Shown here: one piece after another, positions 57,735 through 64,000 of the stretch
How the letters are laid out: each line of letters begins with the position of its first letter
Position numbering within the stretch: position 1 is the first letter of the stretch
Assembly: GCF_900323545.1 (NCBI RefSeq)
Contig: NZ_OOHN01000008.1
Coordinates: 795,143 to 859,142, forward strand
DNA: 64,000 nt
DNA from: Actinomyces sp. Marseille-P3109
Lineage (GTDB): Bacteria; Actinomycetota; Actinomycetes; Actinomycetales; Actinomycetaceae
Direction of reading: 5' to 3'
The notes under the pieces: generated by a model
Told to the model about the DNA's origin: nothing
Databases searched by the model: none
Seen by the model: the letters and a program-made list of their open reading frames with translations, nothing else
Position numbers and translations under genes: made by a program

Positions 57735-59186
57735 ATGTCCCAGCCCACCGTCAACAGCGACGCAACCAATCAGACAGACGTCCCGGTCGAGGAGGTCGAC
57801 CTGCTCGTCGTCGGAGGAGGGAAGGCCGGCAAGTCCCTGGCGATGCTGCGCGCCAAGTCCGGAGACACGGTCGTCATGGTGGAGCGGGACAAGGTGGGCG
57901 GCACCTGCATCAACGTCGCCTGCATCCCCACCAAGACCCTCATCTCCGCCGCCCGGGTCCTCCATGAGGTCCAGGGCTCGGGCACATACGGCGTCACCCT
58001 GCCCGAGCAGGACGGTGACGCCGATGCTCTGGCCCAGGCCCGCATCGACCTGGCCTCCTTCCGTGCCCGTAAGGAGGCCGTCGTGGCGGGCATGGTGGCC
58101 GCCCACGAGAAGATGTTCCCCGCCTCCGGCATGGACTTCGTCAAGGGCACCGCCCGTTTCGTGGGGGAGCGCACCGTCGAGATCGCCCTGAACGACGGCG
58201 GCCTCAGGCGAGTACGCGGCGCCAAGGTCCTCATCAACACTGGCACCACGCCGTCGGTCCCCCCGATCGAGGGCCTGGCCGACGTGCGCTACTGGACCAG
58301 CGAGGACCTGCTCACCCTGCCCGAGCTGCCCACCGGCCTCGTGGTCCTGGGCGGCGGCGTCATCGGTGTTGAGATGGCCTCCCTCATGGGGCTCCTCGGC
58401 GTGCCGGTCACCATCGTCCATGCCGGAGAGCACATTCTGGATCGGGAGGACGACGACGTCGCCGCCGAGGTGACCGCCGGCCTGGAGGCCCTGGGCGTCA
58501 CGGTCCTGGCCGGCGCACATGCCTCACAGGTCGCCGCCGCCCCCGACGGGCAGGGCATCGTCGTCACCGCCGCTGACGGGCGCGAGGCGACCGGCTCCCA
58601 CCTGCTCGTTGCCCTGGGACGCACCCCCGTCACCGCCGGTCTCGGCCTGGAGGCCGCGGGTGTGGAACTGACCGAGCGCGGCTTCGTGCGCGTCGACGAC
58701 CACCTGCGCACCACCGCCGAGAACGTCTACGCCGCCGGTGACGTGGCCGGGACTCCCCAGTTCACGCACGCCTCCTGGAACGACTTCCGCGTCCTGCGCG
58801 ACCTCTTCGCAGGCAAGGACGCCTCAACCTCAGGGCGCCTCATTCCGTGGGCCGTCTTCACCACGCCCGAGCTGGGGCACGTGGGCCTGACCGAGACCGA
58901 GGCCCGCCAGGCCGGCTACGAGGTGCGCGTCGCCAAGACCCCGACGGCCGCCGTCCCGCGCGCCAAGACCCTGGGCCGCACCGAGGGCTTCTTCAAGATC
59001 ATCGTCGACGCCCGCACCGACCTCATCCTGGGCGCCGCCATCATCGGTGCCGAGGCCAGCGAGGTCGTCACCAGCATCCAGATGGCGATGCTGGGCGGTC
59101 TGAGGTGGCAGCAGGTGCGCGACGCCGTCATCACCCACCCCACCATGAGCGAGGGACTCAACATCGTCCTGGACTCCCTGGGCTGA
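57735..59186 (+). CDS. Mercuric-reductase-like FAD/NAD(P) disulfide oxidoreductase
   Basis: This 483-residue flavoprotein has FAD site LLVVGGGKAGKSLAML and redox-active C58 and C63 in GGTCINVACIPTK. The NAD(P) site is VVLGGGVIGVEMASLMG, the second FAD site is NVYAAGDVAGTPQFTH, and the dimer interface carries VITHPTMSEGLN. It lacks the N-terminal MerA metal domain and C-terminal Cys pair, so a RclA-like or general disulfide reductase role is more likely. AAGGAG sets the start. There is no pyruvate dehydrogenase context. Confidence 0.9.
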   Translation: MSQPTVNSDATNQTDVPVEEVDLLVVGGGKAGKSLAMLRAKSGDTVVMVERDKVGGTCINVACIPTKTLISAARVLHEVQGSGTYGVTLPEQDGDADALAQARIDLASFRARKEAVVAGMVAAHEKMFPASGMDFVKGTARFVGERTVEIALNDGGLRRVRGAKVLINTGTTPSVPPIEGLADVRYWTSEDLLTLPELPTGLVVLGGGVIGVEMASLMGLLGVPVTIVHAGEHILDREDDDVAAEVTAGLEALGVTVLAGAHASQVAAAPDGQGIVVTAADGREATGSHLLVALGRTPVTAGLGLEAAGVELTERGFVRVDDHLRTTAENVYAAGDVAGTPQFTHASWNDFRVLRDLFAGKDASTSGRLIPWAVFTTPELGHVGLTETEARQAGYEVRVAKTPTAAVPRAKTLGRTEGFFKIIVDARTDLILGAAIIGAEASEVVTSIQMAMLGGLRWQQVRDAVITHPTMSEGLNIVLDSLG

Positions 59187-59200
59187 GAACCTGAGGCCGG

Positions 59201-59240
59201 GCCTCGCCTGGACGGTCTGAATGACCTGCTCAGGCGGGGC
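59201..59240. terminator. Possible bidirectional terminator
   Basis: GCCTCGCCTG (59201-59210) pairs with CAGGCGGGGC (59231-59240) with one G-T pair and a 20-base loop, between the convergent flavoprotein and YbaK genes. It overlaps the YbaK stop. Confidence 0.4.
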
Positions 59241-59823
59241 GCACGCCCAGGTTCTCAACGCGTTCGGCCCCCGGCAGTGCCACGAGCAGCGCCCCGGGCA
59301 CCAGGAGCTTGGAGTGACGCACGCCCGAGCCGATGAGCACCGTGGCCCGGTCCGCCACGGCGCCGTCAATGAAGAGCCTCCAGTCCTCGGGCAGGCCGAC
59401 CGGTGTGATCCCGCCGTACTCCATGCCACTCATCTCCACGGCCCGTTCCACCGGCAGGAACGAGGCCTTGCGCACGTCAATGCGCTTCTTGACGATGTGG
59501 TTGACGTCGGCGAAGTCGGGCGCCCGCACGACGCAGGCGGCGATGCGCTCCTCGCCGGTGCGCTTGCCGGCCACGAGCACGCAGTTCCCGGTCGCCTCGG
59601 GGTCCAAGGCGTAGTGGGCGTTGAGGGTGTCGGTGTCGGAGTAGCTCGGGTCGATGGGGATCACCTGTGCCTGGCGGACCAGATCTGCGCCCTCGGGGGA
59701 GGAGGTCTCCAGCGCTCGCAGCGCCGCAGCCACGGGCCTGGCGAGCAGGTCACTGTGTTCCAGGGCCGGCTGCCAGCCGATCTCTGCGGCGAAGACCTCA
59801 GCCGGATCACGCAGCTCAGTCAT
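59230..59823 (-). CDS. YbaK/ProX-type aminoacyl-tRNA deacylase
   Basis: This 197-residue protein has the YbaK/EbsC fold: GNCVLVAGKRTGEERIAACVVRAPDFADVNHIVKKRIDVRKASFLPVERAVEMSGMEYGGITPVGLP. It contains the conserved Lys (KRID-RKASF) and the GGITPVG signature. Such proteins hydrolyse mischarged tRNAs. The start is taken as ATG 59823; ATG 59832 is possible. It follows the GNAT gene by five bases, so the two form an operon. Confidence 0.88.
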   Translation of the reverse strand: MTELRDPAEVFAAEIGWQPALEHSDLLARPVAAALRALETSSPEGADLVRQAQVIPIDPSYSDTDTLNAHYALDPEATGNCVLVAGKRTGEERIAACVVRAPDFADVNHIVKKRIDVRKASFLPVERAVEMSGMEYGGITPVGLPEDWRLFIDGAVADRATVLIGSGVRHSKLLVPGALLVALPGAERVENLGVRPA

Positions 59824-59828
59824 TCCTC

Positions 59829-60482
59829 TCATCCTTTCGACGACGTGGAGCGCTTCCTGATGCGTTTCACCAGACGGGTTCTGACTCCGGGCCACTGCGT
59901 CGGGGTGATGGCGAACATGGCCGTGTCGCGCGTACGTCCCTCCTCGCCGGGTGCCAGCGAGGGCTGCCAGGCGTGCAGGACCCCCTCGAAGGTCGCGCCC
60001 AGCGCCTCGATCGCGCCGCGAACCACCTCATTGCGCGCGTCGGTCTTGATGTCCACGCGGTCCACGCCCCACTCCTCAAGGGCCTGCGTGAGCAGCAGGA
60101 GCTTAGCGGCCGGGTTGACGGCGGTACCGCGAACCGCCGGCGAGAGCCAGGAGGATCCGACCTCGACGGCGAAGAGCCGCCCGTCCGGCATCCACCGCGG
60201 CGTCAGGTACGCGGTGTGCCCGACGACGCGGCCGGTGTCGACCTCGACCTGGGCGAACGGTGCGTAGGTGCCCGTGTCGCGGCGGGCCAGACTGCGGGCC
60301 ACGTAGTTCTCGACCTCGCCAGGCGTCGGCACCGTGGCGAAGGGGCTCGTCGCGGCATCCTCGGCGGCCTGCTGCAGCCCCGGCACGTGCTTGGGTGCAA
60401 GGGGCTCTAGACGTACGACATCCCCGGCCAGCACACCGCAGGTCAGGACGGGCGAAGGGGCATGTGACAGGGCGGTGCTCAT
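59829..60482 (-). CDS. RimJ/RimL-type GNAT acetyltransferase
   Basis: This 217-residue acetyltransferase has VVRLEPLAPKHVPGLQQA, VVGHTAYL, VEVGSSWLSPAVRGTAVNPAAKLLLLTQALEEWG (acetyl-CoA loop) and RVDIKTDARNEVVRGAIEALGATFEGVLHAW. The ribosomal-protein acetyltransferase group has this pattern, but the target is unknown. The ATG at 60482 lies a few bases after CATGAT, so it may be leaderless. Confidence 0.88.
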   Translation of the reverse strand: MSTALSHAPSPVLTCGVLAGDVVRLEPLAPKHVPGLQQAAEDAATSPFATVPTPGEVENYVARSLARRDTGTYAPFAQVEVDTGRVVGHTAYLTPRWMPDGRLFAVEVGSSWLSPAVRGTAVNPAAKLLLLTQALEEWGVDRVDIKTDARNEVVRGAIEALGATFEGVLHAWQPSLAPGEEGRTRDTAMFAITPTQWPGVRTRLVKRIRKRSTSSKG

Positions 60483-60549
60483 GCTCCGATCATGGCAGCC
60501 GCAGTGCGGTCAGCGTCGGGATGCTTCAGCATGTGGTCTCATTGTCCCC

Positions 60550-61008
60550 GTGCTGCACGTCATCTTCTTCTCCCCGCGCATCCCCGGCAACACCGGGGCG
60601 GCGATCCGCCTGAGCGCCAACACCGGCTCCATGCTCCACCTCGTGGACCCCCTGTTCGACATGGACGACGCCAAGCTGCGCCGTGCCGGCCTGGACTACC
60701 ACGAGCTGGCCAACACGCGCGTTCACGCCACCTGGCAGGAGTGCCTGGACCAGGTCCCCGGGCGCATCTTCGCCTTCACCTCCCGCACCGAGCGCCTCTA
60801 CACCCAGGTCGACTGGCGCGGCGACGACGCCCTCCTGTTCGGCCCCGAGCCCACCGGCCTGCCCCAGGAGATCCTCGACCACCCACGGGTGAGCGCCCAC
60901 CTGCGCATCCCCATGGTGGAGGGCAACCGCTCCCTCAATCTCGCCAACTCCGCCGCCATCGGCCTGTATGAGGCCTGGCGGTCCCTGGGCTTTGCCGGCG
61001 GGGCCTGA
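60550..61008 (+). CDS. trmL: tRNA (cytidine(34)-2'-O)-methyltransferase
   Basis: This 152-residue minimal SPOUT enzyme modifies the wobble base of tRNA-Leu. It has FFSPRIPGNTGAAIRLSANTGSMLHLV, LLFGPEPTGLPQEIL and IPMVEGNRSLNLANSAAIGLYEAWR, the three knot motifs. Length is typical. The start is GTG 60550 just after a weak -10-like sequence, with no ribosome binding site. Confidence 0.93.
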   Translation: MLHVIFFSPRIPGNTGAAIRLSANTGSMLHLVDPLFDMDDAKLRRAGLDYHELANTRVHATWQECLDQVPGRIFAFTSRTERLYTQVDWRGDDALLFGPEPTGLPQEILDHPRVSAHLRIPMVEGNRSLNLANSAAIGLYEAWRSLGFAGGA

Positions 61009-61032
61009 GGGCCTGTCTTAGACCCCGCCGCC

Positions 61033-61896
61033 TCAGAGCATGCCGGCGGGGCGGATCGCCAGGTCCTCCACGACCGCGTCCAGCGGGGTGTCGACGGCCA
61101 GGCGCACGGCCGCGGCCACTGACTGCGGCGCCATGTGGTCCGCCGCCCGGTACGCGGGGGTCGCCATGATCCCCTCGGTGCGCAGGCGCGCCGCGTTGAA
61201 GGCGTGCAACCGCTCCTGCATGGGGGTATCCACCCGGCCCGGGTAGATCGAGGTCACCCGCACCTTGCCCGCCTCCTCCTGGCGCAGTGTGTCGGCCAAG
61301 GACTTCAGCCCCGCCTTGGAGGCGGAGTAGAGGACGTTGCCCGAGCGGGGGCTCACTCCGGCACCGGAGTTGATGAACACCGTCAGCCCGCGGGCCTCCC
61401 GCAGCGCCGGCAGCAGCAGGCTGGTCAGGTACGCCGCTGCCACCAGGTTGAGGTTGAGCACCGCGCGCCAGCGCGTGGGCGTGATCTTGTCGACCGCTCC
61501 GGGAGCCTCCATTCCCGCACTGTGCACCAGCACGTCGAGGCTCTCGATGTCGATCCGGCTGATCAGCCGGGCCAGGGCTGTGTCGTCGGTCAGATCGACC
61601 GGGCAGATGAGGACCGCGGTCTGCGACTCCTCCTCCAGGGCGAGCGCCAGCTCCTCAAGGTCATTGGTGGAACGGGCCAGCAGGATGAGGTTGTGGTCCC
61701 GAGCCAGGTCCCTGGACACGGCCAGGCCGATCCCGGAGGTCGCCCCGGTGATCAGGGCGATGGGGCGGCGCTGGTGGCGGCCGGAGCCTGGGCGCGTGAA
61801 ACCGTGGGCGGGAGTGAAGGGGGCGGACTCACCCTGTCGACGACGTCGGCCCGACTTGGAGGCGGCGGCGTCGACCTGGGCGATCTGCGGGCTCAC
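61033..61896 (-). CDS. Short-chain dehydrogenase/reductase
   Basis: This 287-residue classical SDR has ALITGATSGIGLAVSRDLA (cofactor site), LLARSTND suggesting NADP(H), VLVHSAGME, catalytic Ser in VFINSGAG and the YSASKAG Tyr/Lys motif. The first 45 residues are basic and Gly-rich, longer than usual, so a later start is possible. The GTG overlaps the stop of the upstream PEBP gene (GTGA). The substrate is unknown. Confidence 0.9.
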   Translation of the reverse strand: MSPQIAQVDAAASKSGRRRRQGESAPFTPAHGFTRPGSGRHQRRPIALITGATSGIGLAVSRDLARDHNLILLARSTNDLEELALALEEESQTAVLICPVDLTDDTALARLISRIDIESLDVLVHSAGMEAPGAVDKITPTRWRAVLNLNLVAAAYLTSLLLPALREARGLTVFINSGAGVSPRSGNVLYSASKAGLKSLADTLRQEEAGKVRVTSIYPGRVDTPMQERLHAFNAARLRTEGIMATPAYRAADHMAPQSVAAAVRLAVDTPLDAVVEDLAIRPAGML

Positions 61897-62468
61897 TTGC
61901 CGTCCCTGAGGAAGGCTGCGGCCCCGGGCTCGCCGGGCACGGAGTAGGTGGCGGTGAAGGTGGCCCGGGCGATGCAGTGCGGGGCCAGGGTGAAGGCGGC
62001 CATGGCGGGGCTGGCCTCGTCATCCAGGCCCAGGGTGTCCACGTCCAGGGCGGAGACGGTGAAGACATAGCGGTGGTCGCCGTCGCCCGCGGGCGGGTAG
62101 GGGCCGAACCAGGCGTGGTGGCCAGAGTCCCCGGCCAGGTGGAAGGCGGCGCCGTCGAGCTGGAGGTCACTGGCCCCTGCACCCCGCTCCAGCGAGGTGA
62201 CCGAGGGGTCCAGGTCCACGATGGTCCAGTGCCACCAGCCGGACATGGTCGGGGCGTCCGGGTCGAAACAGGACACGACGAAGGACTGCGTCTGCTCGGG
62301 GAAACCGGACCAGCTCAGAGCCGGGGAGACGTTGTCGTGGACGGCGGTGAAGACATCCGGGATCCGTCCCCCCTCAGTCAGGTCCGCAGAGGTCAGGGTG
62401 AAGGTGGGGGCCGAGGGCAGGAAACCGGTGGGGACCGGCGGGCGAGGGCGAGTGAGGTCGACTGTCAT
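61893..62468 (-). CDS. YbhB/YbcL-family phosphatidylethanolamine-binding-like protein
   Basis: This 191-residue PEBP-fold protein has VSPALSWSGFPEQTQSFVVSCFDPDAPTMSGWWHWTIVDL with the conserved DPDAP and HW ligands, HHAWFGPYPPAGDGDHRYVFTVSALD and a helical C-terminus. It is cytosolic, with no signal peptide. GGAGG eight bases before ATG 62468 sets the start. It is coupled to the SDR gene. Its beginning lies about 30 bases from the large inverted repeat. Confidence 0.92.
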   Translation of the reverse strand: MTVDLTRPRPPVPTGFLPSAPTFTLTSADLTEGGRIPDVFTAVHDNVSPALSWSGFPEQTQSFVVSCFDPDAPTMSGWWHWTIVDLDPSVTSLERGAGASDLQLDGAAFHLAGDSGHHAWFGPYPPAGDGDHRYVFTVSALDVDTLGLDDEASPAMAAFTLAPHCIARATFTATYSVPGEPGAAAFLRDGK

Positions 62469-62650
62469 AGGTGTACCTCCAGGCAGGTTGTGGACGGAAC
62501 GGTGGCCTTCCGTTAGGGCACGGCCACCACTGTAGACGCCCCTCAGCGGACCCGTCCCTGTGGATCTCCTGAGGAAAGACTCAGAAGGGTTTGTCACTGC
62601 CTTGAGCCGCTTTGTTACTGGTGCTCTCGATTGATGTCACACCGGAGCGC

Positions 62651-62656
62651 TATCCT
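62651..62656 (+). promoter_or_regulatory. -10 box TATCCT of the ImuA-like gene
   Basis: TATCCT lies 13 bases before the LexA box and 45 bases before the start codon, so a LexA dimer would block the early transcript. Confidence 0.5.
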
Positions 62657-62668
62657 GAACGCCAGCCA

Positions 62669-62684
62669 TCGAACGTGTGTTCGA
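62669..62684 (+). promoter_or_regulatory. LexA (SOS) box
   Basis: TCGAACGTGTGTTCGA is a perfect match to the actinobacterial SOS box (TCGAAC-N4-GTTCGA). It sits between the -10 box and the ribosome binding site of the ImuA-like gene. Confidence 0.92.
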
Positions 62685-62700
62685 TATGAAGGGAGGTGAC

Positions 62701-63303
62701 ATGAGAGCCGCGATCACGCGCGCGCCATCAGGCGCCCAGGACCGTCTCGCCCGAGCCCGCCGCGCCCTGAAGGCGGCCGAGGAGCGCGCCGGACTACACC
62801 ACCCAGGGGCCCTGGAGGTGCAGCGCGCCATGTCCTCTGGGTCTTTCGCGTCTCCTGTGTCCTCTGTGCCTGTCGGTGCGCCCGCCGGATCACCGGCCGC
62901 ATCCCTCACGGCGCTCCTGGCCTCACCGGACTCGGGGGTGCTCAGCCTGCAGGGATCCGCCACCCTCCTCCTGGTCGTCCTCGCCCTGCGCCAGGGGAGC
63001 TCCGGTTGGTGCGGCGTCATCGGAGGAGACGACCTGGGCTGGTGCACAGCCACCGAGGTCGGCCTCGACCTCAACCGGGTCCTGAGCGTTCCAGCGTCGA
63101 CCCTCGACGACGCCTCCGCCCTGACCGTCGCCTCCACCCTGCTCGACGGCGTCGACGCCCTCCTCATCGGCGCCTCCGCCACTGAACGCCTGCGACCTCA
63201 GCACCGCAGACGCCTGCTGGCCCGGGCGCGCGAACGCGGCCGTCTCATCCTGACCCCCGCCCCCTGGGAGGGCGCCCGGGCCAGCAGGCGTCTGCGGTGC
63301 TGA
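62701..63303 (+). CDS. ImuA-like SOS-induced protein, truncated by the fold-back
   Basis: After GGGAGGTGAC, ATG 62701 opens a protein with a basic helical N-terminus (RLARARRALKAAEERAG) and a RecA-like core (GVLSLQGSATLLLVVLALRQ, WCGVIGGDDLGWCTATEVGLDLNRVLSVPA). This is the small ImuA-type protein that precedes imuB and dnaE2 in actinobacterial mutagenesis operons. Genuine coding probably runs to about 63271 (RGRLILTPAPWEG). After that the frame enters the inverted arm and stops at 63303. The true C-terminus is lost. ImuB and DnaE2 are not visible. An SOS box upstream supports the call. Confidence 0.6.
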   Translation: MRAAITRAPSGAQDRLARARRALKAAEERAGLHHPGALEVQRAMSSGSFASPVSSVPVGAPAGSPAASLTALLASPDSGVLSLQGSATLLLVVLALRQGSSGWCGVIGGDDLGWCTATEVGLDLNRVLSVPASTLDDASALTVASTLLDGVDALLIGASATERLRPQHRRRLLARARERGRLILTPAPWEGARASRRLRC

Positions 63304-63800
63304 GGTCGCAGGCGTTCAGTGGCGGAGGCGCCGATGAGGAGGGCGTCGACGCCGTCGAGCAGGGTGGAGGCGACGGTCAGGGCGGAGGCGTCGTCGAGGG
63401 TCGACGCTGGAACGCTCAGGACCCGGTTGAGGTCGAGGCCGACCTCGGTGGCTGTGCACCAGCCCAGGTCGTCTCCTCCGATGACGCCGCACCAACCGGA
63501 GCTCCCCTGGCGCAGGGCGAGGACGACCAGGAGGAGGGTGGCGGATCCCTGCAGGCTGAGCACCCCCGAGTCCGGTGAGGCCAGGAGCGCCGTGAGGGAT
63601 GCGGCCGGTGATCCGGCGGGCGCACCGACAGGCACAGAGGACACAGGAGACGCGAAAGACCCAGAGGACATGGCGCGCTGCACCTCCAGGGCCCCTGGGT
63701 GGTGTAGTCCGGCGCGCTCCTCGGCCGCCTTCAGGGCGCGGCGGGCTCGGGCGAGACGGTCCTGGGCGCCTGATGGCGCGCGCGTGATCGCGGCTCTCAT
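63198..63800 (-). CDS. Mirror copy of the ImuA-like gene, truncated
   Basis: This is the inverted duplicate of the gene at 62701, identical until the arm ends at 63272 and then reading through the loop in a different frame content (APSQGAGVRMRRPRS) into the other arm. The two copies overlap head to head by 106 bases. It is either a real duplicate without a proper 3' end or an assembly artefact. Confidence 0.4.
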   Translation of the reverse strand: MRAAITRAPSGAQDRLARARRALKAAEERAGLHHPGALEVQRAMSSGSFASPVSSVPVGAPAGSPAASLTALLASPDSGVLSLQGSATLLLVVLALRQGSSGWCGVIGGDDLGWCTATEVGLDLNRVLSVPASTLDDASALTVASTLLDGVDALLIGASATERLRPQHRRRLLARAPSQGAGVRMRRPRSRARASRRLRC

Positions 63801-64000
63801 GTCACCTCCCTTCATATCGAACACACGTTCGATGGCTGGCGTTCAGGATAGCGCTCCGGTGTGACATCAATCGAGAGCACCAGTAACAAAGCGGCTCAAG
63901 GCAGTGACAAACCCTTCTGAGTCTTTCCTCAGGAGATCCACAGGGACGGGTCCGCTGAGGGGCGTCTACAGTGGTGGCCGTGCCCTAACGGAAGGCCACC
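63272..64000 (-). repeat. Right arm of the large perfect inverted repeat (cut by window end)
   Basis: This is the exact reverse complement of 62501-63229. The loop between the arms is 63230-63271, 42 bases. The arm ends are flanked by the self-complementary CCCGGG. Confidence 0.93.
63817..63832 (-). promoter_or_regulatory. LexA (SOS) box, mirror copy
   Basis: This is the inverted duplicate of the SOS box at 62669-62684, in front of the mirror ImuA-like frame. Confidence 0.85.

Larger units (their letters stand above)
62501..63229 (+). repeat. Left arm of a large perfect inverted repeat
   Basis: This 729-bp segment is the reverse complement of 63272-64000. I checked both ends and the coding content; the two arms encode identical proteins. 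The pairing rule is position sum 126501. The right arm is cut by the window end, so the repeat probably extends further into the PEBP gene. Confidence 0.93.

Overview
The window looks like chromosomal DNA of a high-GC actinobacterium, most likely an oral-type Actinomyces or close relative. The genus is an inference. It rests on GTG starts, many genes read directly from a -10 box with no leader, the SepH/DUF4193/DUF3710/DUF3159/CeoBC block, a pyrophosphate-dependent phosphofructokinase, a ParE/ParC pair in actinobacterial context, and a sortase-anchored surface protein with DUF5979-like modules.

Layout. Positions 1-4550 hold a partial unknown gene, an ABC ATPase, an NfeD/SPFH membrane pair and a SpoU-type RNA methyltransferase. 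A PTS beta-glucoside-type permease (4683-6797) faces them across a perfect 42-bp palindrome. Positions 7240-12684 carry an unknown protein, an ABC-F ATPase, an IscA/ErpA-type protein, a lipoprotein FKBP, superoxide dismutase and a degenerate receiver protein. Positions 12782-22432 carry a methyltransferase, a DEDD exonuclease/GIY-YIG fusion, PlsC, PPi-PFK, class II DAHP synthase, a PASTA kinase and a polyprenyl synthase. The principal sigma factor (22670-24322) is unusual: between an acidic tract and sigma region 1.2 it carries about 100 residues that look like the start of a right-handed beta-helix (pectate-lyase-like) protein.

Positions 24434-26851 are a TPP riboswitch followed by overlapping thiM-thiE-thiD. 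Then come a serine-protease remnant, an arginase-family protein, a lipoprotein rhodanese without its catalytic cysteine, a DUF7455 protein, and parE and parC separated by a double GNAT and an amidohydrolase. Positions 37966-48937 are the conserved actinobacterial block: DUF5998, phosphodiesterase, sepH, DUF4193, DUF3710, OB-fold, DUF3159, two TrkA/RCK proteins, an APC/KimA-like permease and a TrmA-like methyltransferase. The dut and DUF3093 genes found there in mycobacteria are not present.

Positions 49020-54208 hold the divergent surface adhesin and aconitase. Positions 54209-56060 form a visibly more A/T-rich accessory patch: an epoxide-hydrolase-like gene and a marR gene diverge from a perfect palindrome that contains both start codons, followed by a decayed YoeB-like toxin fragment. 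Positions 56067-62468 carry a hydrolase-TetR pair, a mercuric-reductase-like flavoprotein, a YbaK deacylase, a GNAT, TrmL, an SDR and a PEBP protein. The window ends in a large perfect inverted duplication (arms 62501-63229 and 63272-64000, 42-nt loop) that cuts an SOS-controlled ImuA-like gene in both copies. It may be an assembly fold-back. No rRNA, tRNA, IS element or CRISPR array was recognised.
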